From Branchiostoma belcheri (Eukaryota; Chordata; Leptocardii; Amphioxiformes; Branchiostomatidae): a stretch of DNA of 64,000 nucleotides. The notes beneath the pieces are model-generated. The model searched no databases. It had not been told where the DNA came from and worked only from the letters and a program-made list of their open reading frames with translations. The stretch is from the NCBI RefSeq assembly GCF_001625305.1, contig NW_017804464.1, positions 2,029,678 to 2,093,677 of the forward strand. The letters run 5' to 3'. Position 1 is the stretch's first letter. Each line of letters starts with the position of its first letter. Position numbers and translations under genes: made by a program. This document shows, piece after piece, positions 36,146 to 47,794 of the stretch.

Positions 36146-39100
36146 TTAACGAGCATTTGCGATGAGGTGAGATTCTTCCAAGTCGTCCTGAAAAACACAG
36201 TATTGAAGATGTTAGAGGGTTGACTCTCAAGTTACCAATAGGAAACCCCACCGTCACCTTGCCATGCTGTTAAAAGAGGATTGCTAAAGAAAGGGACAGT
36301 CAAACTTGTCTGAGACAACCACCCAGGGGACCAACAAAACATGGTCTTCAAGGACAAGTGGTCTTATACAAAAAGCATGGTGACAAGACAACAACAACAG
36401 AATAAAACACGAATAGACTTCCCCCATCTACCCAGTGACCCAGCAAGCACCATTTTACATTGCACAAACACTAGCAGTGATTCTCTTGGGCAAGTTTGAC
36501 TGTACTGTGCTACAGGATTATAAAAGGTGTAGTCAAGAGGGTCTAAAACGTCAACACAGGGTATTCCATGCTCCACAATTAAACAACCAGTGATTTTTAC
36601 AAAACCCTGTATAGCATCTAGAGTTAACACAACATCCAACAAACCACTCCCTAACACTACTGCATGCATTTCATTAGTAGACAGACAGGCTATACCTTCT
36701 TTCTGAATAGATTGGGCAATTGCATGGCATTCTGTAAGAAAAAAAATGAAAGTCCGTTGTTATGACACAAACAAGTGAACAGTGGTTAGGTTTGTACATG
36801 AAATATCTCACCAACATAGGCTCGGTATCGTCTAGTCGCTCAAACCCTCTCTTTCCAGACTTTGAGAACCAACTCTGTGATGTAGCAACAGGGAGAGACA
36901 GAGGGGATGTCACAATTAGCGCAGGTACTGTACTAGAAGTGGGAGGGGGGCGAGTGTGCCTTCACCACAGGTGAGATTTTGTCAATGCAGTGCATTTATG
37001 CAGATGTGCCTACAACGAAGGTTAGACATCCAGGTAATGAGATACACAATGAAATAGTTACTCAAGCAACTGTATAGACTTCGAAAACGTTTTAAGTAGC
37101 ATCCACTACTTAGTCACTGGCAAAAAGTAGTGGATGCTAAGTACTTGAAATGTCTGGCAGTTTTTAAGATCTATCCAGTTACTGGAGTAATGATTTCCTT
37201 GTGTAAGATGTATCTATATGTACTTGCAAGAGAACAAAATGTAGATCTGCATTTTCTTTCAGGGATGAAAGATCACCACACTACAGAAGACAAGTCACCA
37301 GCACCACCTACCTGTTCCACACAGCATTACAGGCACATGGCATACTGAAGCTGACTTGTACTTTAAATCATAGCAGTCATACATTTATAAAACAATCCTA
37401 TCTTAGAATATGTACTGTACTACCTTTTTAGCACATCAGAAACCTGAATACATGCAAACAGTTTACAGCCATCATATCAATTCCATAACATGCATTGAGT
37501 ATTGGATATCAACATTCAAGGTAAGTAATTACAACATGTAAATTCACTTGTAGCACCTTATTCCCATTCAACATTACAACATTGTTCATGACAGTACATT
37601 ACTGTGTTACTTGATACCATAAACTACATGAAGTGCCACTAACTCTTACCATTGGTACGTCTCCACCGATAGTCTGGAAGTTTGCACGTCGCTGTTTCCA
37701 CCAGATGGTTGCGACCAGAGCAATGACCACCAGGATAACCAGCACGGCAACGAAGAACGCAAGGGCGGGGTCCAACGTCTGGTTGTCATGGTATTCTGTG
37801 AGTGAGAATGAGACTAAGTCAATGATTTTGTGTCTCAGGACTAACATGTTCTTTGGGGTTTCTTACCATTGGTTGGTGTCTTTGACCAAGGACAATATAA
37901 TATCCTTGCTTTGACATTACATACAATACACAATACAAGCACACATATATAATTGTACTACAATGCCATGTAAATTTGAAAGGAGAAAGATGTTTTTTAA
38001 AAATCCTAAATATCTGAGACAATTGTACAAAAATTACAAAACTGTCAAAAATGAGCTTTTGCAATCAAACTAGTGCATTGTATATGCAAAATTTATATGA
38101 TGGTTGGTAGATGAACGAATGCGTACGCATATAGAAGCATGCCATCATATTTTCAGAAATGTTCTCCCCTGTAGTCCACTACTCACGTGGTACTTTGTTG
38201 GAGTCCCCTTGGGTAGTGTTGGTGACATTGTTAGTCGCCCCTTGGATGGTGGTGTGCACTGGTGGTACAGTCTGTGTTGTCATCTTCTCTGGTGGTTCGG
38301 TTCTTATGGGTGGCGGTACTGGTGTAGTTGGTGGTACCGGTGTAGCCTTCTTCGTTGGTGCGACATACTCTGTTGTTGTAGAAGGCTTTGTTATTGCCTT
38401 GGTTGTCTCCTGTGGTGTGGACGCTTTTTCCGTCTTGCTCTCTGTGGAGGCGACAGGTTGGGGCTCTACTGTAGTGTTGGCCTTCGGAGTAACTGCAGGT
38501 GTGGTAGCTGGTTTAGTGGTAACTGATGGTTCAGGCCCTTTACTTGGTACCACTGTGGTATTGGGATTGGCCTCGGAAGGAACCACTCCAGGTGCGGGGG
38601 TGGTTCCATTGGTCTGGGAAGGAACCTCTCCAGGTGCGGTGGTGGCTTCGGCCGTACCATTGGGTGTGGGTGTGGGGGCTTTACTGTCAACCTCTACAGC
38701 GGACGATGTCGTGTTCAGTTCCACTGGAGGCTGAGTTGGTACTTTAGTTGTGAGAACTTCCTCACCACCTTCTCCAGGACTGGTTGCTGTTGTGTTCGGC
38801 TGTAGTACTTCAGTACCATTATTTGTGTCACCCTCCTGTGAAACACAAACTGGGGGAGGAAAAACAAACACAGTAAGATTACTCCACTTTCTCCTTCCTA
38901 CAGAGTGTTGACTGAGCTAATCTTAGCACCTACGGTATTTACGTGGCCTCTGTGAGGGCACTTATACATTTACAAGTCCTTTTTACACATCGCAAAAAGT
39001 TTGAATGATAGATTTTGAGTAAATATATGGCAAACCAATCCCAATTCTTATATAATAAGCTTAGCAGGCCCACTTTACACTGAGTAATTAGATGCAGATG

Positions 39101-40207
39101 TCACAAAAAACCTGTTCGGCAAGGCTTTGTCCTTCAAAGTGTACCATTTAAAACTAGATCGGCCTTCAAAAGTTTCTGAACCACAATAAAAGGAGTTAAC
39201 AAATGTGCCATTAACTCAGTCAGTGAGTCATTTTTAACGAGCTGTTGCGCACGCACACACGACATCACGTACATGGCACGTCACATGACCACCTGGTGTC
39301 ACAGGGTCACTTAACAAGAAAGACAGGGTTCCACCCACTCTGCACAGTGCACACCTCAACCTCTTCATATTCATAAAAGTCTCCAAATCTAGGCAACATT
39401 TATACTTCATATATATTAGATCCAGATTTGTACCTATTTTATGGTGTACCAATAGAAATCAATTTCATATTCTTGTATCATCCTGCTCACATGTAGACAA
39501 GCTAAACATTTGGAAGTGTTCAACAACATGGTGGATGTTTACGTACCGCTTGTAATGTTTACTTTCTGATTACTTTTACTTTCTCATTTAGATAAGACCA
39601 AGGACAGTCATTGATTGATAACCTCTTTGATAAGGGATTCGAGAAAACTTATCGAAAATCAACGATAATTCATTTATTTATTTATTCAAATAGAGAAGAA
39701 GGGCAAGAAGGAAAGAGAAAAAAACAGAATAGAATTGATTCATTCTGGAGATCGGATTTTACATGGTCTTTGTGTTCGTTATAAAAAGGGCAAAATACTT
39801 CTCCGGGACTCTTGGAAACAAAATCCTTGGAGTAAACAAAAAGAACAAAAACAACATGCCAAAACTCGCAGGAACGAAGTCTTTGCTTACAAAGAAATAA
39901 AAGCTGACTATCTTGTATCTTGCTAACATTTTTACCGTTCTTCAAGCCTCTGAATTTCTTGATCAGGCTATGAAAAAAGTTGTTGCGTAGCATCCAGGTG
40001 GCTAGCTATCCGTCCCAGAACTAGTATTAGTCAAATTTTGTTGTCAAAAAGTCGGGAGACGACATCCAAAATCGTGCCTTCCAAACGTTACCCCCAAACG
40101 TATTCCACGTTACTGTATAATGCAAGATGCCTACCTGTCGGCAGAAGTAGGAAACAGGACAGGAAAACCAGCCCACAAAGTTTTGACACGTCCGAACCCG
40201 CCGCCAT
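36146..40207 (-). CDS. Mucin-like type I transmembrane protein
   Basis: Exons in transcript order, minus strand: 40135-40207, 38187-38849, 37650-37795, 36812-36874 (in-frame, possibly alternative) and 36146-36187. All borders are GT/AG and the phases (1, 1, 0, 0) agree. The product is 328 residues, or 307 without the 63-nt exon. Residues 1 to about 25 form a signal peptide (KLCGLVFLSCFLLLPTG). Residues 26-255 are a Thr/Pro/Ser/Ala-rich ectodomain with about ten N-x-T/S sites and one nearby cysteine. Residues 257-276 (LAFFVAVLVILVVIALVATI) are the membrane span, followed by WWKQRRANFQTIGGDVPM. The 63-nt exon adds SWFSKSGKRGFERLDDTEPML minus its first residue in basic-to-acidic order, and the end is DDLEESHLIANAR. 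Most of the ectodomain is one exon, as in many mucins. It resembles CD164, PARM1 or podocalyxin in layout only; I cannot name the family. Likely a heavily O-glycosylated surface or endosomal protein. Confidence 0.85.
36812..36874 (-). CDS. Phase-0 cytoplasmic-tail exon of the mucin-like gene
   Basis: Bordered on the minus strand by ATCACAG and GTGAGA, this 63-nt segment is phase 0 at both ends and fits between the juxtamembrane exon (ending D-V-P-M) and the last exon (D-D-L-E-E-S). It encodes W-F-S-K-S-G-K-R-G-F-E-R-L-D-D-T-E-P-M-L after one serine. Including or skipping it leaves the frame intact, so it may be constitutive or alternative. Confidence 0.65.
37094..37146. repeat. Hairpin, ~20-bp stem
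   Basis: AAGTAGCATCCACTACTT (37094-37111) pairs with AAGTAGTGGATGCTAAGTAC (about 37125-37144) around a 13-base loop, with a bulge near the base. It lies in an intron of the mucin-like gene. Confidence 0.7.
38850..40134 (-). other. First intron of the mucin-like gene
   Basis: This 1.3-kb intron separates the signal-peptide exon from the ectodomain exon. I see no further exon. A short (TTTA)n run lies at about 39670-39688. Confidence 0.6.
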
Positions 40208-40212
40208 CTTGC
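40202..40212 (-). promoter_or_regulatory. YY1-type motif overlapping the start codon
   Basis: On the minus strand the start region reads CAAGATGGCGGCGGG. AAGATGGCGGC is the classical YY1 site often found at the 5' ends of housekeeping transcripts, and its ATG is the start codon of the mucin-like gene. Confidence 0.55.
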
Positions 40213-40241
40213 CCCGTGTTCGTCTTGTCCCGTCGGACGGG

Positions 40242-40265
40242 TGACGTCACTAGGTCCTGACGTCA
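40242..40265. promoter_or_regulatory. Pair of perfect CRE palindromes
   Basis: TGACGTCA occurs at 40242-40249 and again at 40258-40265, 16 bases apart start to start, 35-58 bases upstream of the mucin-like start codon. TGACGTCA is the full consensus for CREB/ATF dimers. The position fits a core promoter regulated by that family. Confidence 0.7.
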
Positions 40266-40653
40266 TCACGCCTTGGGCCAGCAAACTCAATAATGCCGGT
40301 AAAAAAACAAGTTTGGAAAACCGGCGATGTCTATTCTTAGAAATAAAAGCGGTGTTTCAATAGACCCTTTGCCGATATTGACAGGTTTCTCACTTTCCGG
40401 ATTACATGGCAAAAGAATATTTTTAGAAATAAACGAATGTGACATCATGAAAAATATGTATTAATGGCAAATTCCTGGTATAATACCTTATTACACATCA
40501 TTCAATGTCTGGAGATGCATTTTTCAATGTAGCAAATTTAGTAAAGATTTGACAAGATAAAGGTTAAGTCTACAAGAGATTGAATCAATCATAAAAACCA
40601 AGAAAATGAAATGAAAGAAAACACAATGACAACAACTTCAAAGTTCAGCTGCT

Positions 40654-40659
40654 TTTATT
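40654..40659 (-). terminator. RWDD2 polyadenylation signal
   Basis: AATAAA on the minus strand, about 80 bases after the RWDD2 stop codon at 40741-40743. Confidence 0.6.
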
Positions 40660-40740
40660 CATATTCTCATATTACTTTCATGATTGTTAGTATAAGTCAA
40701 CTGAGTTTCTGCTAGAATTGAAATTCAATTATTCATCTTT

Positions 40741-42053
40741 TCATTTTCGGGATTCTTTTCCCTCAACTCCAAAGAAGATGCTAAACATGTAGTCACACTT
40801 GTGTTCCTTTAGATACTCCAGAAACCGTCCCAGGTCCATGTGGTAGTCATTCCTCAGTCCATAGTCACCATGAGCTTCAAATGCCAACTCCTCAAACACA
40901 TTAAACAGCCTGAACTTAGCCTCTTCATTCTGGTCCTTACATTCGACATCCTCCCTGTGTTTACATGAGATGTGTTTCCAGTTGGGGTACCGTAGCTTGT
41001 GCCAATATTCCTCGCAGTATTTCGTCTGGCCTTCCACACAAATTATCCCAGGCTTCCCAGGTAGACAAAAACCTGTCAAATCCAGTTCCTTGGCCAAAGC
41101 GGGAATTTTACGCAACAGTTCTTGTCTATAGATGTGGTGGCTGTAGATCCAAAACCTGGACAAGCTTGTCAGTTTATTTTCTTCCTTTGCTGTCTGTGTA
41201 TTTGTGCTTTGCAGCTCAGCAAGAGAAAGCGTGATGTGTTTTCCTGCATTTTCCTGTATCCACTGCACCACTGGCATTGTGCAGAGTTCTCCTAAGTCTG
41301 AAGTGTCGAGGAAAGAGTGAAGGCTCTGGTTAATGTCCTTTTGCTGCTGGCGGGATAGCTCTTTGCTCCTCAGGTGGATTTTTGGCAACACCTCGGGGTA
41401 GAGGGGAGGAAAACTGCACCACATGGCAACTGTGGCCTGTTTGGAGAGAAAACAATACATGTATTTGAACACCCAACACTTTATGAATTATCAAAGTTAA
41501 TACTAATTAACAAGTCAGTGGCTAGTAACTTTGAACACTGTATTAGTTCATTGCAAAAATAAAAACAGTATAGTCGGCAAACATGACAAAAGTGTTTTTT
41601 ATTATGCTCCATATGTTACGTGTTGTAAATCATTATATTTCTCTCAACCTCTTTGAAGTGACTGTGTATAATATTTCTATTTCAGGCTGTACGTTATAAT
41701 TATATGGCACTCTGTTCTCTTTGGATTAAACTTGGAAATACGCTACTAGTAACTGAGGATTTCGAAACACATGCATTACTGTAAATCTGAAACATCTTAA
41801 GTCAATTAACAGACAGCGACAGAAGTTTAAAGATAAAATAACTCAGATAATAAACCTTTGGCTCATCAACTTCAACGTTAAGGGTGAACTCCAGTCTCGG
41901 GGGCGGGGCCTCCCTGGGCCCGTCCACAAACCGGCGGATGTCCGTGGGTGCCGCGGGGTTGTCCAGCACAAGTTCGTCACCTCCGGGGTACATGCTCATC
42001 AGCATATCCAGCTCGGACAGCTGAAGTTCCAGCAAATCTTTCCGGATCTCCAT
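40741..42053 (-). CDS. RWDD2: RWD domain-containing protein 2 (RWDD2A/B-like)
   Basis: Two exons: 41856-42053 (66 codons) and 40741-41436 (231 codons plus TGA), joined in phase 0 as D-E-P-K | A-T-V-A-M. The product is 297 residues, against about 290-320 for vertebrate RWDD2A/B. Residues 1 to about 120 are an RWD fold with the expected L-E-L-Q-L-S-E-L-D-M-L start and an L-Y-P-E-V-L-P motif. Residues about 165-280 are the DUF1115-type C-terminus with WIYSHHIYRQELLRKI, GFCLPGKPGIICVEG, YPNWKHISCKH and EAHGDYGLRNDYHMDLG, which I recognise as nearly identical to human RWDD2A. The start at 42053 is chosen because it aligns with the vertebrate N-terminus. An in-frame ATG at 42107 would add 18 residues. 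The biochemical function is poorly known; RWD domains usually mediate protein contacts. The gene is head-to-head with SF3A2. Confidence 0.93.
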
Positions 42054-43227
42054 TTCTTTTATTTGAGAAAGGCGGGTAGAAAGCAAAGACTTGGCTGAAA
42101 AACTCAAGAGTTTTTTACTTGTCCAACTCAGCAGCCGTGAGAGGGCGTCTAAACATAAACACTTTTATTTACAACTTCACAAAAAATATAAACTACCATT
42201 GGAAAAGATTAACAAGCAAAGAGAATTAACGATAACTGATTTTAAAGTGGAAAACTGATATCATTTTGTATCAATCTGTATTGCTAGATTGGTTCAAAAA
42301 TGTATCTTCTACCAACCAATGTTACACGTTTCGCGGCCCTCAATCTGTGTTAAAGGTCAATAGGGGAAAATGCAGTAACTCCCATTTCAACGATCCTCAA
42401 TACGAGCTACAGCGATTTTTCCAATGGCAAATAGGTATATAACGTATTTAAAATCTAATGGAGCGTATTACCATCTTGAATTTTTGAGATACTGAACGAA
42501 GTAACAGAGAAGTAACTTCAAGTAAGTAAACAAAGGTGTATCTCAGCCACCCGTAAACATGATGAACGGTTTGTCCCTAATAAAATCTCCCATCATCCTT
42601 CACTGCGTAGGTGCGTTTGGTGAACGTGAGATGCGGTAACTTTTGCAGGTTTGTCATCATTTTCATCTCTGTATGTAACATTTTCTCAGAAATCTAGCAT
42701 TAGGAGAGTGCAAATAACATTATAAAAGAGCGCTGGTCTCTCTAATCCGTAACAAAGGTGCTAGATTCGGCAGAAATCAGCTTAGTTGTGAACAACCGCA
42801 TGCGATTTGTGTGCAGTTTGGGGGAGGGGGGCATGGTTTCTTTGTAACAAACTGTAGGAAGAGTAACTACGACTTTGTTCACTGCAGTCGACTAGAATTT
42901 GTAACAATACGTTTCAATTATTGTATAAAACAAGTGATCACCACAAATGTTTCAAATTATGAAATTATGAATTTTTATAAAACTTAATGCACCTCACCAT
43001 AAATTATATAAAAAATTTTTTAAGACATCAGATATAGTTTGGTGTATACAGCCATTGTTAATGGCAAATATATTTAGAATCTAATAATATTTCTGCATTA
43101 TTTCTTCAACAGTTGTCTTCCATTCTCTCACTACAGTACAGTAGAGTTTTCTACAACACAAGAGCGATCAAACTAGACAACATCAGTGTTTTCATCGTAG
43201 GCGAGTGGACGGTACGCCAACGGCACG
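42054..43227. promoter_or_regulatory. Shared RWDD2/SF3A2 5' region
   Basis: This 1.2-kb stretch separates the divergent start codons of RWDD2 and SF3A2 and should hold both promoters. No TATA box stands out. An AG acceptor preceded by TTTCTTCAAC at 43111-43112 suggests that the SF3A2 start codon lies in a second exon and that a 5' UTR exon lies further left (perhaps near 42600). A G-rich tract is at 42820-42832. Confidence 0.5.
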
Positions 43228-46137
43228 ATGGACTTCCAGAACCGCGCTGGCGGGAAGACGGGGAGCGGCGGGGTGGCCTCCACCTCGGAGACCAACCGGG
43301 ACCGGCGGGAGAGGCTCCGACAGTTGGCACTGGAAACCATCGATCTCAACAAGGATCCATATTTTATGAAGAACCATCTGGGGTCGTACGAGTGCAAACT
43401 GTGTCTCACTCTTCACAACAATGAGGTGAAGAATAGTTAGGGTTTTCTTTTGTTCATCTTTCTATCGTTTGACATTATTTTGTTTTTATTATTGACAGAC
43501 AAAATGAGATTGTTGGATCATGGTTTTCAAGAAGAAGAAGAAATGTACTACTCTTTTTCCTATTGTAACTCTTTTTCCTGTTGTCCCCAGGGAAGTTATC
43601 TTGCACATACCCAAGGAAAGAAACATCAGGCAAACTTGTAAGTGAAGTTCTTTTCCTATATGATATATATCATAGTATATTATGAATAATTTGACTTATC
43701 AATATGTTCAGTAAAACTCTTAATGCTATTGAGGCAAGTTGAGAATAATAGTATGACACATCATTGGTAGTTTGAATTGAATTGTTTTTCCTTTTCCAGG
43801 GCTCGACGTGCGGCAAAGGAAGCTAAGGACTCTCCTGCACAGCCAGCTCCTGCCAGAGACAGGGTGGAAACAAAGAAGTTTGTCAAGATTGGCAGACCAG
43901 GTTACAAAGGTAAGCTACCTTTGATACATGTAACTGTTACTTTATGATGTTTAGTACTTGTTATATTCTGTTAGAGAGTGTTACTGACTTGTCCTTGCTT
44001 GCTGTCTAACTCTGAGTTTTGTGTCAAAAGGTTACTAGTACCACATCAGAGAGTCTTCTTATCCTTATGAATTTCAAAATACAACACAGCCTTTCAAGGT
44101 TTATATATCATATGATATCATTTAATCATGTAATATAACTGTGTGGTAAATCTTGCAAACCCCTTAAAACTGACTTCTTGTTTTGTTTGTCTAGTTACTA
44201 AACAAAGAGACCCAGAAACAGGACAACAGAGTCTGCTGTACCAGGTAGGTCTGATAATACAGCCTCTGCCTCTCAGACACCTAAAACTGTTCACGGTTAT
44301 TATTGCTGCATGCATCAAAGTACCAACTTATTTTAAAGCATCACGGAAATATGCATGTGTAAAAAAAAACAATAGAACGAGAATGGGATTCTACTGTCTG
44401 GGCCAACCATGCACCTAGCAGTGTCCTTGCAAACTGCAGATTGGACCTAACAGCTTTAACTAAATGTTAAGACACGGGGAAAGCTACCGTCTGTTAAGTA
44501 CAGAAACTTTTAGTTATTTTGTAGTTTATACAGTTTTGCATGAGGGTACGTGTTTTGACATATGTACTCACAGTAACACAGTGTATGAAAAAGTTTACTG
44601 CAGACCTTTGATGTTTTGTTGTTTTTCCCCAGATTGACTACCCTGAGGTAGTGGAGGGCATCTCCCCACGACACCGCTTCATGTCTGCGTACGAACAGAG
44701 AGTAGAGCCCCCTGACAGACGCTGGCAGTACCTCATCTTCGCAGCGGAGCCTTATGAGAACATCGCCTTCAAGGTGAGACTGTGTTCTTTCTGTCAAATT
44801 GCAACAGGAGTACACTGTACAGCACATGACAGTGGACTGATTATACAGCTGGGGTGCTTGCATGGCTGTACATGTTTGCAAATGAAAAAAAGCAGATACA
44901 CTAACCTTTCATAAGTGTAACCAATAATAACAACCTGTCCACAAAGACAGTATAGGTCACTTAAGTGGTCTTCTTGGGCAGTATTGACTTAGAGTATTTT
45001 AAGTTGAATACAGTGAACAGAACTTATGGAAAGTATGGTGAACTCGTACTTACTTTGGTTTTGATCACTTTAACATAAACTTGAATGTTTTTACCCCACA
45101 GATCCCCAGCAGAGAGGTTGATAAGAGTGAAGGGAAGTTCTGGACTCAGTGGAACAGGGAGACAAAACAGGTACAACCAACCAACTTTGTCATCCGATTG
45201 AGTTACTCAGTAAAGGAACAGTACTGTCACATTGTTATACAGAATTAAACTGTCTTTTGGTGGAAAAGGTTATCATAGATCCTTGACAAAGACTGGAGTT
45301 GTTTAGTCAAGAAAAACCTTGTGTTGGAAATTACAGTTTAAACTTGCTTAATAATTTTAATTGCTTGATGATCCGAGTTCAGTTCTGTAATAGCCTTCCT
45401 AAGAATTCTTATGACAGAAAAATCATGTGAGGAATGCATCAGGTAAGGACAGAGTTTGTATACAACCTTTTCAAGTGTAAACATGTATGAGATTTCTCTT
45501 TTTGCCCTTTCTTGTGTTATAGACACTGTTTAACAGCTCTGTTTTTTTCTCCCAGTTTTTCCTACAGTTTCACTTCAAGCTGGACCCCAAACAGCAGCCG
45601 AGTGTACCCCCCTCAGGCCCTCCCCAGACCGGCCCTCCATCCGGCCCCCCGCCTGGCCCCCCACGCATGCCGGAACCCCCTGCCAACATGGCCCCTCCAG
45701 GGGGACCCAGGGGGCCACCCCCTCCTTTTGGGATGCATCCGGGGATGTTCCATCCCAGGGGGCCTCCAGGGGAGGGGGGACCCAGGGATCCAAACATGCC
45801 CCCTGGGTTCCATGGCCCACCCAGAGGCTTCATGGGCATGCACCCTGGTCAGCAAGGGGTTCCCCCTAGCTCCCAGCCTGGGCCGCCGACCAGCCAACCT
45901 ACGGGACCACCGGGTGGGCCACCCAACATGCCGGGACTTCCTCCAGGCGCACCTCCAGGGGGCCCACAAGGAAGGCCGCCTAGTCTGCCTCCTGGTGCCC
46001 CCCCTCCCACAGGCCCACCTCCCACAGGCCCACCCCCCAGTGGCCCACCCCCGGGAGCCCCCCCACCAGGGGCACCCCCAGGCGGCCCTCCCCCTCCCGC
46101 ACCCCCCAACCCTGTCCCCCCTCCACCCACCAGATAG
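43228..46137 (+). CDS. SF3A2: Splicing factor 3A subunit 2 (SF3a66)
   Basis: Seven coding exons: 43228-43425, 43591-43637, 43800-43909, 44195-44244, 44633-44773, 45102-45170 and 45556-46137. The total is 1197 nt, 398 residues. SF3A2 is a core subunit of the SF3a complex of the 17S U2 snRNP and is needed for prespliceosome assembly at the branch point. The N-terminus is almost identical to human SF3A2 as I remember it (GGKTGSGGVAS, NRDRRERLRQLALETID, KDPYFMKNHLGSYECKLC). The matrin/U1-type zinc finger has C56, C59, H72 and H78 and is split by the first coding intron. Conserved blocks follow: KKFVKIGRPGYKVTKQRD, IDYPEVVEGISPRHRFMSAY, EPPDRRWQYL, EGKFWTQWNRETKQFFLQFH. From about residue 222 the tail is nearly all Pro/Gly with Met and Ala (PPGGPP, GPPPTGPP types) instead of the HPPAPGV repeats of mammals. 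Confidence 0.97.
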
Positions 46138-46481
46138 GAAAACAGCATGAAGCAATTTCATGTATGTATGACATGTAGATGGAAAGTAAGTATTGGCCAA
46201 ACATTCAAGACACTATGTTTAAGGGTTTATATCATTGTAAGGCTAAGACAGTTTGTATGATTGGATGCTACTTATTAAGGTTTGAGAGATTCAATCACGT
46301 CCCAGACATCTTAATGTGAACATCTGATGTTAGGTGTAAAATTATAGCAGATCTTGCTTGTCCCAACATTTCATACCTACAGTTCAGAAAGCGTTCCCAA
46401 AATTGGCATTTTTGTAGACCTGTACATGTATTTACCTGACAAGCTGATGGAAATTCATATGGTTTGTATATCCTTCCAAGA

Positions 46482-46487
46482 AATAAA
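46482..46487 (+). terminator. SF3A2 polyadenylation signal
   Basis: AATAAA within AAGAAATAAACATGG, about 345 bases after the SF3A2 stop codon. Confidence 0.65.
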
Positions 46488-46499
46488 CATGGCTTTTCA

Positions 46500-47313
46500 T
46501 ACTTGTCAGTGCTAATTCTTTGATTTGAGGTATACTAATGAGTTTCACATATACAGAGATAATATAAATGAAAATAAATACATGGCTTTAATTCTAAAGA
46601 CTATAAAGAATGCATGATAAACTTCTTCTTGATTTTGATGCTTTGTTTATAAACAGTCGTGTTGGAAGAAAACTTGACAGCTTTGAACTGTTGAGAACTA
46701 GTTTATTTCATAGCACTCATAAAGTACTAATATTTACACCAGTCCAGACTGGACAGTTTTTTCCACCAACCCATATTTACACTCAAAAGAACTTAGTCCT
46801 ACACCTCTATGTTCACATTACGTTCAGGAGTTGTACACAGTAATACTGTATAGTGATGTGGTGTTCATATAACAAGACATTTGACATTTAAACTGAGCAA
46901 GATTGTTCAGGTTTCTAAGTTGCCTGCCAAGTGATTCGCCCTGGCTTGAAGGTAACCAAGTGAGTGTCAGAGACTTGACTAGAAATTTGGGCAGTGGTCT
47001 TCACATCTTTCATACAGGGGGGTATAAACCACATGCTAGAAAGTATTAGGTTGGCAGAACTGATCAGTATTATAAAATAGCCCTGTATGATTCTACAAGT
47101 GCTGACTTTCAACCTGCTCCATCTTGCATGTTTGTTGTGTTGCAAGTCCTGGGTGGCAGACGCCAGACCTGTCAGGCATACTCGCGTCGGCAGCACAAAC
47201 CTACTAGTGCATACATCAATAGTACTCATCTGAGTCAAGACCATGTTTCTTCAGACTAATAAGTTATGTTTTAAGTAAATTTCTCCACTTCAGATACTCG
47301 GCAAGTTAAGCTC
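46500..47313. other. Intergenic, nothing recognised
   Basis: AT-rich sequence with only short frames. No repeat or RNA gene is recognised. Confidence 0.5.
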
Positions 47314-47689
47314 CTTAGGCCACACCATTTTAATTTCTTGGTTAACGGATTCGCCGCTTCATTTTTTTCTGATTTGCAAATAAAAATAAAAATTCAGAAT
47401 CAACTGCAAAATGCTCATATTTTGCCCTGAACAGTTGAAAACAGTCCTTTTCATCCTAGTAGTTAAAGTTATTCTATCTTTCAATGCAGTGGTATCATTC
47501 AAAGTTCAAAATTCATTGCTTAAATTTTGAACCAGCCTGGTATGTTGACTTCATGGCTCCTATCGTACCATTTTGGGCCATAATAGGATGCCTAGGTCTG
47601 TTTTTATTTTTATTATTTTTTCGCCCGCCCGCTCCATTATTTTTCTTTAAAAATCCGTTAACCAAGAAATTAAATTGGTGTGGCCTTAT
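47314..47689 (+). mobile_element. MITE family copy 1 (~375 bp)
   Basis: Terminal inverted repeats of about 38 bp: the left end reads AGGCCACACCATTTTAATTT and the right end AAATTAAATTGGTGTGGCCTT. The interior contains CTTCATTTTTTTCTGATTTG, a CTATCTTTCAATGCAGTGG block and a short conserved frame (DFMAPIVPFWAIIGCLGLF). That frame recurs in copies 2 and 3 but is too short to be a transposase. Homologous copies are at 52908, 53408 and 57170. Confidence 0.85.
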
Positions 47690-47794
47690 GCTGTTGAAAT
47701 GTCAAAGCGTCACCTCTGACATGGGAGTGGCTGTGAACAAACATAACCTCCACCAGGCCTTGCTATGGGAATACGGATCGTAGAATCCGACTTA

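Noticed and set aside
36364-36735. A minus-strand frame with protein-like text (IACLSTNEMHAVVLGSGLL)
   Set aside because: It starts at a good acceptor, but the open frame is not in the phase delivered by the neighbouring mucin exons, and I recognise no family. It was kept only as a possible alternative end in the other frame.
38159-38734. A 191-residue plus-strand open frame rich in Val/Gly
   Set aside because: It is the antisense shadow of the Thr/Pro-rich mucin exon. The repetitive composition keeps several frames open, and it has no splice or start support.
45613-46200. A 195-residue minus-strand frame and other Gly/Pro/Arg-rich frames opposite SF3A2
   Set aside because: These are shadows of the GC-rich proline tail of SF3A2. 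They have no homology beyond low complexity.
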